Source: an uncultured Gammaproteobacteria bacterium (GTDB taxonomy: Bacteria; Pseudomonadota; Gammaproteobacteria; Berkiellales; Berkiellaceae). Taken from it: a stretch of DNA of 33,326 nucleotides. The notes beneath the pieces are model-generated. The model was not told the origin of the DNA, made no database searches, and saw only the letters and a program-made list of their open reading frames with translations. The DNA is taken from positions 1 to 33,326 of the forward strand of contig CADEEZ010000022.1 in the NCBI GenBank assembly GCA_902826485.1. The letters run 5' to 3'. The position numbers and the translations under genes were made by a program. Every line of letters begins with the position of its first letter. Position 1 is the stretch's first letter. Shown here in pieces: positions 8,718-16,621 of this stretch.

Positions 8718-9503
8718 ATGACAAAAAGATTAGAAAATAAAGTCGCCGTGATCATTGGTGCCAGTAAAGGCATTGGCCGTGGCATTGCGAAAGTCTTTGC
8801 AAAAAATGGCGCGTTATTATGCTTAACTGGTAGAAATGAAAGTTTATTAGCCAATGTCGTCAAAGAAGTATCAACAGATACCACGGCAGAATATTATCTT
8901 GGCGATGTAACCAACGAAAATGATATGACAGGCCTTATAGATAAAGTAATGACCACACACGGAAAAATAGATATCTTGTGCATAAACGCCGGTATTTATC
9001 CACTAGGGTGGTTGGGGAAAATGACCTTAACCCAATGGAATGAAGTGATCTCAACCAATTTAACCAGCGTGTTTTTAGCCACCAATCTTTGTTTGCCTAT
9101 CATGAAAAAGCAACAGTATGGTCGCATTGTGATCACATCTTCTATTTCTGGCCCTAAAGTCGGTTTACCGGGTTATTCACATTATACGGCATCAAAAGCT
9201 GGCATCAGTGGCTTTATTCGTACAGCGGCGATTGAATTAGCAAAATATAATATTACAATTAATGCCGTTGAGCCTGGCAATATCTTAACCGAAGGGCTTG
9301 AAGACGTTGGTGAAGAGCATATGAAAAGGATGACAAAAGCCATTCCCATGGGACGGCTTGGCACAACGGAAGACATCGGTTTTGCGACCCTGTTTTTGGC
9401 TTCAGATGAAGCTAAATTTATTACGGGCCAAACACTGGTGGTCGATGGCGGGCAGGTGCTGCCTGAATCGGTTTTTTTGCCGTTTAATGATAATGATGAT
9501 TAA
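8718..9503 (+). CDS. short-chain dehydrogenase/reductase (FabG-like)
   Basis: A 261-aa NAD(P)-dependent oxidoreductase of the classical SDR family. The Rossmann dinucleotide motif is GASKGIGRGIAK near residue 14, with LCLTGRN after it, DV at the adenine site, and ILCINAGIYP (the NAG motif). The catalytic triad lies in VITSSISG (Ser) and YSHYTASKAG (Tyr-x3-Lys), with a conserved Asn upstream in ISTNLTSVFLAT. The C-terminal region has the ITGQTLVVDGGQVLPE pattern. It resembles 3-oxoacyl-ACP reductases, but it is not in a fatty-acid gene cluster and the substrate cannot be read from sequence. ACGGAG precedes the ATG. A REP-like palindrome follows within 15 bases and may end transcription. Confidence 0.88.
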   Translation: MTKRLENKVAVIIGASKGIGRGIAKVFAKNGALLCLTGRNESLLANVVKEVSTDTTAEYYLGDVTNENDMTGLIDKVMTTHGKIDILCINAGIYPLGWLGKMTLTQWNEVISTNLTSVFLATNLCLPIMKKQQYGRIVITSSISGPKVGLPGYSHYTASKAGISGFIRTAAIELAKYNITINAVEPGNILTEGLEDVGEEHMKRMTKAIPMGRLGTTEDIGFATLFLASDEAKFITGQTLVVDGGQVLPESVFLPFNDNDD

Positions 9504-9515
9504 AGATTAATCGAT

Positions 9516-9595
9516 AAATCCCCCCCCGCCCGCACTACGTGCGTTCGGCCCCCTTTAATACTAAAGGGGGTCTGAGCAAAGCGAAGGGGGGATTT
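9516..9595 (+). repeat. REP-like palindromic element, copy A (complete)
   Basis: An 80-base GC-rich island in AT-rich surroundings. It is bounded by AAATCCCCCC (9516-9525) and its inverse GGGGGGATTT (9586-9595). Inside are a small hairpin GCAC-TAC-GTGC and a 9-bp stem CCCCCTTTA (9549-9557) / TAAAGGGGG (9562-9570) with a four-base loop. Copies B and C share the same layout while the small hairpin differs in sequence. It sits directly after the SDR gene and could act as a terminator. Confidence 0.8.
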
Positions 9596-9717
9596 GTCCC
9601 ACCACTTATCACTCAATACTGACCATTTATCGTGATGGGCTATTTAACCAATTGTTTTTTCTTTTCGTCTCTATATCATTACCTTCTTTATTATGGAACC
9701 AATTAGAGACACAAGAT

Positions 9718-10005
9718 ATGAGTACAACCCTCACATTTGCACAAGAACTGCGCCAAAAGGCCCTTGAAATGCGTAAACGCATGGCTGTGCGCTATGCAAA
9801 AAATAATGACCCATTCCAAAGTAAAACAAGGACGACGTCTTGTCAGCCACAGCAAACCGATTTGCCCGTGGGACAAAGAGATCCTAAAAAAATGAGTTTA
9901 ACGATGTGGCAAATATTGGGCGCAAGAGCCAGTCAAGGCGATAAAGCGGCGAAGCTTGCGATTGAAGAAGCGAAAATTAAAAAATCTCAAAAATCTTGTT
10001 TTTAA
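9718..10005 (+). CDS. hypothetical small basic protein (95 aa)
   Basis: Not recognised. From the ATG at 9718 the product begins MSTTLTFAQELRQKALEMRK and is rich in Lys, Arg, Gln and Ala, with a helical N-terminus, a polar proline-containing middle, and a helical C-terminal half (MSLTMWQILGARASQGDKAA). There is no signal peptide or membrane segment. The open frame extends 22 codons upstream with a hydrophobic stretch, but that extension lacks a ribosome site and the compositional switch at MSTT favours the later start. It stands alone between two REP-like palindromes, with cca convergent downstream. A real gene is likely from its composition and length, but no function can be proposed. Confidence 0.6.
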   Translation: MSTTLTFAQELRQKALEMRKRMAVRYAKNNDPFQSKTRTTSCQPQQTDLPVGQRDPKKMSLTMWQILGARASQGDKAAKLAIEEAKIKKSQKSCF

Positions 10006-10010
10006 TTTTT

Positions 10011-10062
10011 AAATCCCCCCGTCATCCTTCGGATGTCGGCCCCCTTTGTCATCAAAGGGGGC
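10011..10062 (+). repeat. REP-like palindromic element, copy B (right arm missing)
   Basis: It starts with the same AAATCCCCCC as copy A. A small hairpin CATCC-TTC-GGATG follows, then a perfect 10-bp stem GCCCCCTTTG (10039-10048) / CAAAGGGGGC (10053-10062) with a TCAT loop. The closing GGGGGGATTT arm of copy A is absent. It lies between two convergent genes (the 95-aa gene and cca), where the strong stem could serve as a bidirectional terminator. Confidence 0.78.
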
Positions 10063-10108
10063 AGATCCCTCGTTTAATTTCCGTGCCAAGTTTAAAAAAA
10101 TACTAAGT

Positions 10109-11350
10109 TTAAAGTTTTTGATATTCGTTCATGCCCTGCTGAATTGCTGCAATACGCGCCCTTCTCATGCCTTCTTTAATTTTGGGGCCTGTCGCATCGT
10201 GTAGGCTAGCAATCACTTCCTGAGCAGACACACTGGCCGCGCGTTGATATAAATTTTTTAAATAATCGACTTGTGGATAGGGTTTTTGTTCAAAGCCGGG
10301 TCGACCTTGCGCATCAGCGCGACACGCCAATAAAAACCAGTCTAATTTTTTGGGTTGTCTAAAACAATCACCCGATTCAAATAATTTTAATATCGTGGTG
10401 GCTTTGAGTTCAAACGCACTGTGCGCGATGCCGTGATATTCGGCGACATAAATAGCAATGTCTCTGAGTTCGTTCGGGATTTTTAAACGCTGACAAAGTT
10501 CTAAGGTTAAACGCTTACTTCGCATTTCGTGCCCATGATGGCTAGGCAAAATATCGGCAGGCGTTTGCGCTTTACCAAAATCGTGACACATCGCAGCAAA
10601 AATAACGGGTAACTCTTGCGATAATATCCCGGCTTGTTGCAACACTAATTCGGCATGAATACCACAATCGATTTCGGGGTGATATTTTGGAGGTTGTGGC
10701 ACGCCATATAAATTATCTAGTTCAGGAAAAATGACTTTTAGCGCGCCACAGGCTCTTAATACTTGTAGGTAAACTTCGGGATTTGGCTCAAGTAAAGCCC
10801 GCGCCGTTTCTTTCCATACCCGCTCTGGGGTTAAAGCATTGGCTTCGCCGGCTTCTACCATACGGGTCATTAACGCGTTTGTTTCACTCGCCACTGTAAA
10901 ACCCAATGTATGATAACGGGCGGCAAATCGGGCGACCCTTAAAATGCGAACGGGGTCTTCTTGAAAGGCATCGGTTACGTGTCTTAATTTTTTTTGCTTT
11001 AAATCACTTAAGCCATTATAAGGATCGATAATTTCTTGCGTTTCGCTGTCTTGCGCCATGGCATTAATCGTTAAATCGCGCCGCGATAAATCTTCTTCTA
11101 GGGTAACCGACCCATCGTACACAAAATCAAAACCATGATAACCTGGGGCAGTTTTACGCTCGACGCGCGCTAAGGCATATTCTTCTTGTGTTTCAGGGTG
11201 TAAAAAAACAGGAAAATCTTTGCCTACCGATCGATACCCTAGTTTTTCTAAAGCTTCCGGCGCGCCACCCACCACAACCCAATCGCGTTCACTTACTGCT
11301 CTGCCCAATAAATTATCGCGGATGGCCCCGCCCACTAAGTATATTTTCAT
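10109..11350 (-). CDS. cca: CCA tRNA nucleotidyltransferase with HD domain
   Basis: Adds or repairs the 3'-CCA end of tRNAs. The 413-aa length matches the gammaproteobacterial multifunctional Cca, which carries an HD phosphohydrolase domain. The N-terminal nucleotidyltransferase has YLVGGAIRDNLLGR, SERDWVVVG (catalytic DxD-like region), RRDLTINAMAQD, and the RNA-contact segment EDPVRILRVARFAARY. The HD domain contains FAAMCHDFGKAQTP and HHGHE. The start ATG overlaps the rsmD stop by four bases (ATGA type), so it is translationally coupled to rsmD. It is last in the M16-M16-rsmD-cca run. Confidence 0.96.
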   Translation of the reverse strand: MKIYLVGGAIRDNLLGRAVSERDWVVVGGAPEALEKLGYRSVGKDFPVFLHPETQEEYALARVERKTAPGYHGFDFVYDGSVTLEEDLSRRDLTINAMAQDSETQEIIDPYNGLSDLKQKKLRHVTDAFQEDPVRILRVARFAARYHTLGFTVASETNALMTRMVEAGEANALTPERVWKETARALLEPNPEVYLQVLRACGALKVIFPELDNLYGVPQPPKYHPEIDCGIHAELVLQQAGILSQELPVIFAAMCHDFGKAQTPADILPSHHGHEMRSKRLTLELCQRLKIPNELRDIAIYVAEYHGIAHSAFELKATTILKLFESGDCFRQPKKLDWFLLACRADAQGRPGFEQKPYPQVDYLKNLYQRAASVSAQEVIASLHDATGPKIKEGMRRARIAAIQQGMNEYQKL

Positions 11351-11964
11351 GATTTTTTACTGACTAAGAAATAGTGCACCATGCCCGCTTTTTTATGTTT
11401 AATGATTTGTGCACCTTCGGGCAATAATTCAGATGCTAACATTTTTTCTGATTCAATATAAATTAAACTCGTGGGTTTAAGTAAACCTGGGCAGGAAAAT
11501 AATAAAGGTAACACTTTATTTAGCCAATCTTGATGGTAAGGGGGGTCTATAAAGACTAAATCAAATTCAGGATTTAAACTGTTTTGTTTATTTTTATCGT
11601 AATGCTGCAGCCATTGAACCACATCTTGCGGCACAATCACATAAGCACTGGGATCGATTTGTAATTTTTGGGCCGATTCAAACAAGTGCTTACAAGCCAA
11701 TTTCGCTTGTTCAACTAAAAATACTTTGGCCGCGCCTCTAGAAAGTGCTTCAAAAGCCATGACGCCCGTGCCACTAAATAAATCTAAACACTGCGCACCT
11801 GCGATATCGTGCTGAAGCCAATTAAATACCGTTTCCCGCACGCTATCGGGTGTGGGTCTTAATCCGGGTGTGTTGGGTACTTCTATTTTTCTGGAACGCC
11901 ATTTACCGCCAATAATCCTTACTTCACCTCTAGGCAACTTTATCCCCTGTCTTTTCACCGACAA
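11347..11964 (-). CDS. rsmD: 16S rRNA (guanine966-N2)-methyltransferase RsmD
   Basis: Methylates G966 of 16S rRNA during small-subunit assembly, using SAM. The 205-aa product contains VRIIGGKWRSRKIEVPNTPG and LRPTPDSVRETVFNWL at the N-terminus, the SAM motif CLDLFSGTGVMAFEALSRGA, and the catalytic DLVFIDPPYHQDW (DPPY, N-methyltransferase type). The start at 11964 overlaps the upstream M16-like gene by 35 bases; no later ATG precedes the conserved GEVRIIGG. In E. coli rsmD adjoins ftsY. Here it stays within 3 kb of ftsY but on the opposite strand, with the M16 pair between them. Confidence 0.95.
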   Translation of the reverse strand: MSVKRQGIKLPRGEVRIIGGKWRSRKIEVPNTPGLRPTPDSVRETVFNWLQHDIAGAQCLDLFSGTGVMAFEALSRGAAKVFLVEQAKLACKHLFESAQKLQIDPSAYVIVPQDVVQWLQHYDKNKQNSLNPEFDLVFIDPPYHQDWLNKVLPLLFSCPGLLKPTSLIYIESEKMLASELLPEGAQIIKHKKAGMVHYFLVSKKS

Positions 11965-13363
11965 TGATCACGGCCATTTTGTCAGGATGCACGCGTTCTT
12001 GAAAAGCTTTCATAATGTCCTGCTGCGTAATTTGCTTAATATGGTTTCGATATTGATGATAAAAATCAATCGGCAACCCATAAAACCCAATATTTTTTAC
12101 ATATTCAGCAATGGCCTGATTGCTATCAAAACGCAAAGCAAAACTGCCTAAGATATTGTTTTTAGCATCTTCTAATTCTTGAGAGGTGGGGCCGTTATCT
12201 ATAAAATTGCGCAAGGTTTCTTTTATCAACCCAACCGCTTTAGGCGCTTGACTTTTTTCGGTTTGACAACCCAAAATAAAAGGCCCCATTTCTGTCATGG
12301 GAATAAAATAAGAATGCGCATCATAGGCTAAACCTTGCTGAGATCGCACAATGGTAAAAATTCGGCTGACCGATCCACTGCCACCCAAAATATGGTTACC
12401 TAAAACCAAAGAAAAATAATCGGGATCGATAAATTTTAATCCTGGCGCCCCCATTATAATGTGGCTTTGAGAAGAGGAAAACTCCACGCGTTTTTCAAAA
12501 GATTGAGAGAGCGATTTAACTTCAGGAATTTTCTCTTGCTTTTGTCCTTTGGCTAAGCCTGAAGTAAGCGTCATGGCCATCTCATTCGCTTCTGTTGCCG
12601 TTAAGGCACCCACAATGGCAATCGATACATTATTCGTCACAAAATGTTTTGCAAAAAATTGTTTCACATCCTTAGGCGTCAACGATGAAACACTTTTTTC
12701 ATCCCCTAATACGCGATTAGCGTAAGCTTGATTGTGATAAATGCTTTCATAAAAAGCGCGGCTGGCAATCGCGGAAGGATTTTGTGCTTCATTTTTAAGC
12801 GCGACTAACACATTTTTTTGTTCACGATCGAATGCTTTTTTAGGAAAGCTCGGTGCTTTTAATAATTCTGATATCGTCGACACAACTGTATCGAGGCTGT
12901 TTTTATCGGTTAAGGTTCTGATACGAATAGTAACCATTTCAGCACCCGGATCGCAGCTAAATTGCGCGCCGACCTCTTCTAAGGTTTCAGCCAATTTATC
13001 TGCATCCATCGATGCGGTTCCCTCGGATAACAAAGCACAGGTCAATAAACTGACGCCTCGTTTGTCTTGATCGCGCGCACTGCCTGCATCAAAACTAAGC
13101 AATACATCGACCATCGGTAAGGTAGGGGCATGAACATAATGCACCGTGGCCTTATTTTCCAATGCCCATTTTTCCAGAGTGAACAACTCTCCCTGCGTTT
13201 TTTGATATCCAGACAATTGATTGACCATGTTGGCTCTTGTTTTATCTTTAAGTTGATGCTTCGCTTGAAATTGTTGAAATAAGAAAAAAATGCTGGGAAT
13301 ACTCACAAGGAGAATTGCCCATCTTATCCATTTTTTTCGACGTGTATAGTTACTTTTTGACAT
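11930..13363 (-). CDS. M16-family peptidase-like protein, zinc motif missing
   Basis: A 477-aa protein with the two-lobed M16 (pitrilysin/processing-peptidase) fold, judged by colinearity: LPMVDVLLSFDAGSARD, KRGVSLLTCALLSEGT, VSIAIVGALTATEANEMA, and the C-terminal LGNHILGGSGSVSRIFTIVR with GLAYDAHSYFIPM. Where active members have HxxEH this one reads LLTCALLSEG, so it should not bind zinc and is probably the non-catalytic partner. One hydrophobic segment (about 13-31) after a basic start suggests a membrane anchor or signal, with the body in the periplasm. It overlaps the preceding active M16 gene by 14 bases, consistent with a heterodimer. Confidence 0.9.
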   Translation of the reverse strand: MSKSNYTRRKKWIRWAILLVSIPSIFFLFQQFQAKHQLKDKTRANMVNQLSGYQKTQGELFTLEKWALENKATVHYVHAPTLPMVDVLLSFDAGSARDQDKRGVSLLTCALLSEGTASMDADKLAETLEEVGAQFSCDPGAEMVTIRIRTLTDKNSLDTVVSTISELLKAPSFPKKAFDREQKNVLVALKNEAQNPSAIASRAFYESIYHNQAYANRVLGDEKSVSSLTPKDVKQFFAKHFVTNNVSIAIVGALTATEANEMAMTLTSGLAKGQKQEKIPEVKSLSQSFEKRVEFSSSQSHIIMGAPGLKFIDPDYFSLVLGNHILGGSGSVSRIFTIVRSQQGLAYDAHSYFIPMTEMGPFILGCQTEKSQAPKAVGLIKETLRNFIDNGPTSQELEDAKNNILGSFALRFDSNQAIAEYVKNIGFYGLPIDFYHQYRNHIKQITQQDIMKAFQERVHPDKMAVIIVGEKTGDKVA

Positions 13364-14717
13364 GGTTGTCCTGTTTCATGGCCACTAACTCAGCGATGGT
13401 TAATCGGTTGTTAATAAGATATTTTTGAGCAACTTGCTGCACTTGCTCGGCTGTCACTGCTTGAATGTTATCGATCAATTGTTGGGACGTTTGCCAATTG
13501 CTGCCAATACTTTCAAACGTGGCTAATAATTCAGCCTGATCGGTAATCGCATCTTTGCTGTAAATTTCGTCTGCCGTTAATTGCGTTTTAATACGCGCTA
13601 ACTCTTTGCTCTCTAACTTTTCGGTTTTGAGTTTAGTCAGCTCTGACATCATCGCCTGCTCTAATTGAGCAACCGACGCTGCTTCACTGGGCGTGCCGCG
13701 CAAAATAAACTGGGTATCATAACGCTGTAAAAAATCATAATGCGCATAACAGCTGGCACAAATTTCTTGTTCACGTACCAAATGTTTAGGCAAACGTGCA
13801 CTCTCTCCACCATCGAGCGCATTCGCTAAAACCGCGAGAGCATAAGGCTCCCAGGCTTCTTTCGCTGTCATTAAGCTTGGCACCTGAAAGCCCATGATTA
13901 AATAGGGCAATTCAGCAACATACTCTACTTTGATGCGCTTTTCCCCTAGCGAAGCAATATCTTTCCCCGGTAAAGATTTAGGTAAGGCTTTTTTAGGTAT
14001 AGGACCAAAATATTTTTGGGCCAATTCAAAAATTTGCTTAGGCTCAACATCGCCGATGATCACGATGGTCGCATTATTAGGGACATAATATTGCTGGTAC
14101 CAATTCCGCAAATCTTTATCGGTAAAGTGAAATAAATCATCCATCCACCCAATAACAGGATGATGGTAAGGACCATTTGCGTGCGCAGAAGCTAAAAATC
14201 GCTCAAAGGTCACGGCTTTGGGGTTATCATCTGTGCGTAAACGACGCTCTTCTCGGACAGCTTTCATTTCTAATTGGTACAAAGCAGGGTCGAGTGTCAA
14301 GTGCTGCATTCTGTCTGCTTCGAGTTCTAAACATAAAGCCACTTTTGATTTTTCAACATTGGCATAATACCCAGTAAAATCTTGGGTGGTGAAAGCGTTA
14401 TCTCGGCCACCGTTTTTGGCAATGATTTCAGAATACGCATCGTTGGGATATTTAGGTGTACCTCTAAACATCATGTGTTCCAGGGCATGAGAAATGCCGG
14501 TAAGGCCTCTTACTTCATCAGCTGACCCCACGTGATACCACACTTGTACCGACGCAATGGGCGCCCGTTTATCTACTTGAACCACTACTTTAAGGCCATT
14601 TTCTAATGTATGTTCACTAATTTGGCTTTTTATCACAATGTCATTTCCCCAGCCCGCAATCGCCATGATGATAGCCGCACCAATGAGAATTGCCATTTTT
14701 TTTGATCGAATCTTCAT
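13350..14717 (-). CDS. M16-family zinc metallopeptidase (active partner)
   Basis: A 455-aa secreted or anchored zinc peptidase. The inverted zinc motif HxxEH is present as ISHALEHMMFRG (His77, Glu80, His81), with the further acidic ligand expected about 75 residues on, in VREERR near residue 156. Other M16 landmarks are LKVVVQVDKRAPIASVQVWY, NAFTTQDFTGYYA, YVPNNATIVIIGDV and the C-terminal lobe with ALDGGESARLPK. A hydrophobic segment (about 8-23) follows a basic start, giving a signal peptide or anchor. The substrate is unknown; bacterial pairs of this type are thought to degrade peptides in the periplasm. It is first in its transcription run, divergent from ftsY. Confidence 0.93.
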   Translation of the reverse strand: MKIRSKKMAILIGAAIIMAIAGWGNDIVIKSQISEHTLENGLKVVVQVDKRAPIASVQVWYHVGSADEVRGLTGISHALEHMMFRGTPKYPNDAYSEIIAKNGGRDNAFTTQDFTGYYANVEKSKVALCLELEADRMQHLTLDPALYQLEMKAVREERRLRTDDNPKAVTFERFLASAHANGPYHHPVIGWMDDLFHFTDKDLRNWYQQYYVPNNATIVIIGDVEPKQIFELAQKYFGPIPKKALPKSLPGKDIASLGEKRIKVEYVAELPYLIMGFQVPSLMTAKEAWEPYALAVLANALDGGESARLPKHLVREQEICASCYAHYDFLQRYDTQFILRGTPSEAASVAQLEQAMMSELTKLKTEKLESKELARIKTQLTADEIYSKDAITDQAELLATFESIGSNWQTSQQLIDNIQAVTAEQVQQVAQKYLINNRLTIAELVAMKQDNHVKK

Positions 14718-14864
14718 ATTAAGTTCATCTTATAAAATATTTAACTTAATCGCAGTCATAACTAATGGTAGGATACCTCAAATAAAGGTTCCATGAGAAT
14801 CTCTAAATTAAGTTGGTTTAATAGTTTTTAATTATTGTCAAAATTTGAGTTGTTAAAACAAATT

Positions 14865-15893
14865 ATGTTTAATTTTTTTAAAAAAGATCCGAAAGTCGCC
14901 CAAGATACCCAAACTAACCCCGATAAACCAGCACCCAGCAAGCCTTCTTTGTTTGCGCGGCTTAAATCATCGCTGAGTCGAACCCGAACGCAGCTGACCT
15001 CTAAATTAGCCAATTTGGTTTTGGGCAAAAAAGAAATCGATGCCGAATTACTGCATCAACTTGAAAAAATATTATTAGAAGCCGACTTAGGCGTCGTCGT
15101 CACTAAAAATATTATCCAAAAGTTAACCCAGAGCCTCGATCGTAAACAACTGAATAACCCTCAAGATTTATTCACTCAACTTAAAACTGAATTAGAAAGC
15201 CATTTATTGCCCCTAGAGCAACCTTTGGTCATTAATACCGAGACTAAACCTTTTGTTATTATGATGATTGGGGTAAATGGCACGGGCAAAACCACGTCTA
15301 TAGGAAAATTGGCCCATCAACTCAAGAATCAAGGTCATAGCTTATGTCTTGCCGCGGGCGATACCTTTAGAGCCGCTGCTGTTGAACAATTACAAGTGTG
15401 GGCAGATAGATTAGCTGTTCCTCTGATTAAACAACATAGTGGGGCTGACAGTGCATCGGTGATTTTTGATGCTCTACAATCTTGCCAAGCCAAAGAACAA
15501 GATATTTTAATTGCCGATACGGCAGGTCGATTGCACACCAAAAGCAACTTAATGGACGAGCTGAAAAAAATTAAGCGGGTCTTGGGTAAACTTGACCCTA
15601 CTGCCCCGCATGAAGTCTTATTAGTTATCGATGCAACAACGGGACAAAATGCCTTACAACAGGCGGAAGTCTTTACCAAAGAAATTGGGGTGACCGGCTT
15701 AATTTTAACCAAGCTAGACGGCACAGCAAGAGGCGGCATCGTTTTTGCCATTGGACAAAAACTCGGCTTGCCTATCCGATATATAGGGGTTGGCGAAGAC
15801 ATAGAAGATTTGAGGCCATTTGACGCCAAAGCCTTTGTTGAGGCACTATTCGAAGAAACAGAAGAAACCGAACACACCTCGGATAAGATATGA
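14865..15893 (+). CDS. ftsY: signal recognition particle receptor FtsY
   Basis: SRP receptor GTPase that docks ribosome-nascent chain complexes at the inner membrane. I start at the ATG at 14865 (MFNFFKKDPK), a common gammaproteobacterial FtsY beginning; the frame runs back to a TTG at 14835 without a clear ribosome site. The acidic A domain is short. The N domain holds EIDAELLHQLEKILLEADLG. The G domain shows the P-loop MIGVNGTGKTTSIGKLAH, DTFRAAAVEQLQVWA, ILIADTAGRLHTK, and TKLDGTARGGIVFAI with GVGEDIEDLRPF at the end. It overlaps ftsE by four bases (ATGA), the standard ftsY-ftsE-ftsX operon. Confidence 0.96.
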   Translation: MFNFFKKDPKVAQDTQTNPDKPAPSKPSLFARLKSSLSRTRTQLTSKLANLVLGKKEIDAELLHQLEKILLEADLGVVVTKNIIQKLTQSLDRKQLNNPQDLFTQLKTELESHLLPLEQPLVINTETKPFVIMMIGVNGTGKTTSIGKLAHQLKNQGHSLCLAAGDTFRAAAVEQLQVWADRLAVPLIKQHSGADSASVIFDALQSCQAKEQDILIADTAGRLHTKSNLMDELKKIKRVLGKLDPTAPHEVLLVIDATTGQNALQQAEVFTKEIGVTGLILTKLDGTARGGIVFAIGQKLGLPIRYIGVGEDIEDLRPFDAKAFVEALFEETEETEHTSDKI

Positions 15894-16621
15894 TTAAATT
15901 TGAACAAGTTTCGAAGCAATTTAATAATGGCACTGAGGCTTTATTAGATATCAATTTTGAAGTGAACCAATCAGAGTTGGTTTTCTTATCTGGACACAGT
16001 GGGGCAGGTAAAAGTACTTTATTAAAACTCATTGGCATGCTTGAAAAACCTACATCGGGTCAAATTTTTGTTGCTGGCCACAGATTAGCTGATATTCCTG
16101 GTCGTAAAATCCCCTTTTATCGTCGCCGCATTGGCATGATTTTTCAAAATCCTTTATTGCTGTCGCAATATACGGTTTATGAAAATGTTTTGATTCCCCT
16201 CATTGTGGCTGGCTTTGATAAAAACGACATGGCCAAACGGGTTCGCGCAGCACTCGACAAAGTGGGGCTATTAAAAAAAGAAAAATTAAAAGCGGCCGAA
16301 TTATCAAGCGGCGAATGTCAACGCGTTGCCATCGCAAGGGCCATTGTCCACAAACCCATTTTATTATTAGCCGATGAACCCACGGGGAATTTGGATCCGG
16401 CACTGGCTTTAGAAATCATGCAGCTGTTTGCCCGCTTTCAACAAGTTGGCGTCACCGTATTAATTGCCACCCATGATCAAGGCATTATCCAAAAATTACC
16501 TTACCGCACGCTCCACCTTAAACAAGGTAAAGTTATCGACCAAGGATTAGCTAGGCCATTTGCCACTTACCCTGAACACGAGACTGTCTTGATTAAAAAT
16601 AAAGAAGGGTTAGCTGTATGA
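15890..16621 (+). CDS. ftsE: cell division ATP-binding protein FtsE
   Basis: ATPase of the FtsEX complex, which controls septal peptidoglycan hydrolases during division. The 243-aa product has the Walker A motif GHSGAGKST (residues 35-43), a Q-loop in GMIFQNPLLLSQYTVYENV, the signature LSSGECQRVAIARA and Walker B ILLLADEPTGNLDP, followed by the H-loop in LIATHDQG. It differs slightly from the usual LSGGEQQR signature (SSGECQR). It overlaps ftsY and ftsX by four bases each, so all three are translationally coupled. It is about 20 residues longer than E. coli FtsE, extended at the C-terminus. Confidence 0.95.
   Translation: MIKFEQVSKQFNNGTEALLDINFEVNQSELVFLSGHSGAGKSTLLKLIGMLEKPTSGQIFVAGHRLADIPGRKIPFYRRRIGMIFQNPLLLSQYTVYENVLIPLIVAGFDKNDMAKRVRAALDKVGLLKKEKLKAAELSSGECQRVAIARAIVHKPILLLADEPTGNLDPALALEIMQLFARFQQVGVTVLIATHDQGIIQKLPYRTLHLKQGKVIDQGLARPFATYPEHETVLIKNKEGLAV

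Noticed and set aside
9652-9717. Hydrophobic N-terminal extension of the 95-aa gene, signal-peptide-like
   Set aside because: No ribosome site, an abrupt change to basic soluble composition, and a better start at 9718; kept only as an alternative.
9516-10062. Possible CRISPR array from repeated C-rich motifs
   Set aside because: Only two palindromic copies, no regular spacers and no cas genes; a gene lies between the copies.
15335-15919. Minus-strand open frame of 194 codons opposite ftsY
   Set aside because: The sense strand encodes unmistakable FtsY motifs over the whole length; the antisense frame is a shadow with Ser/Cys-rich unnatural composition.
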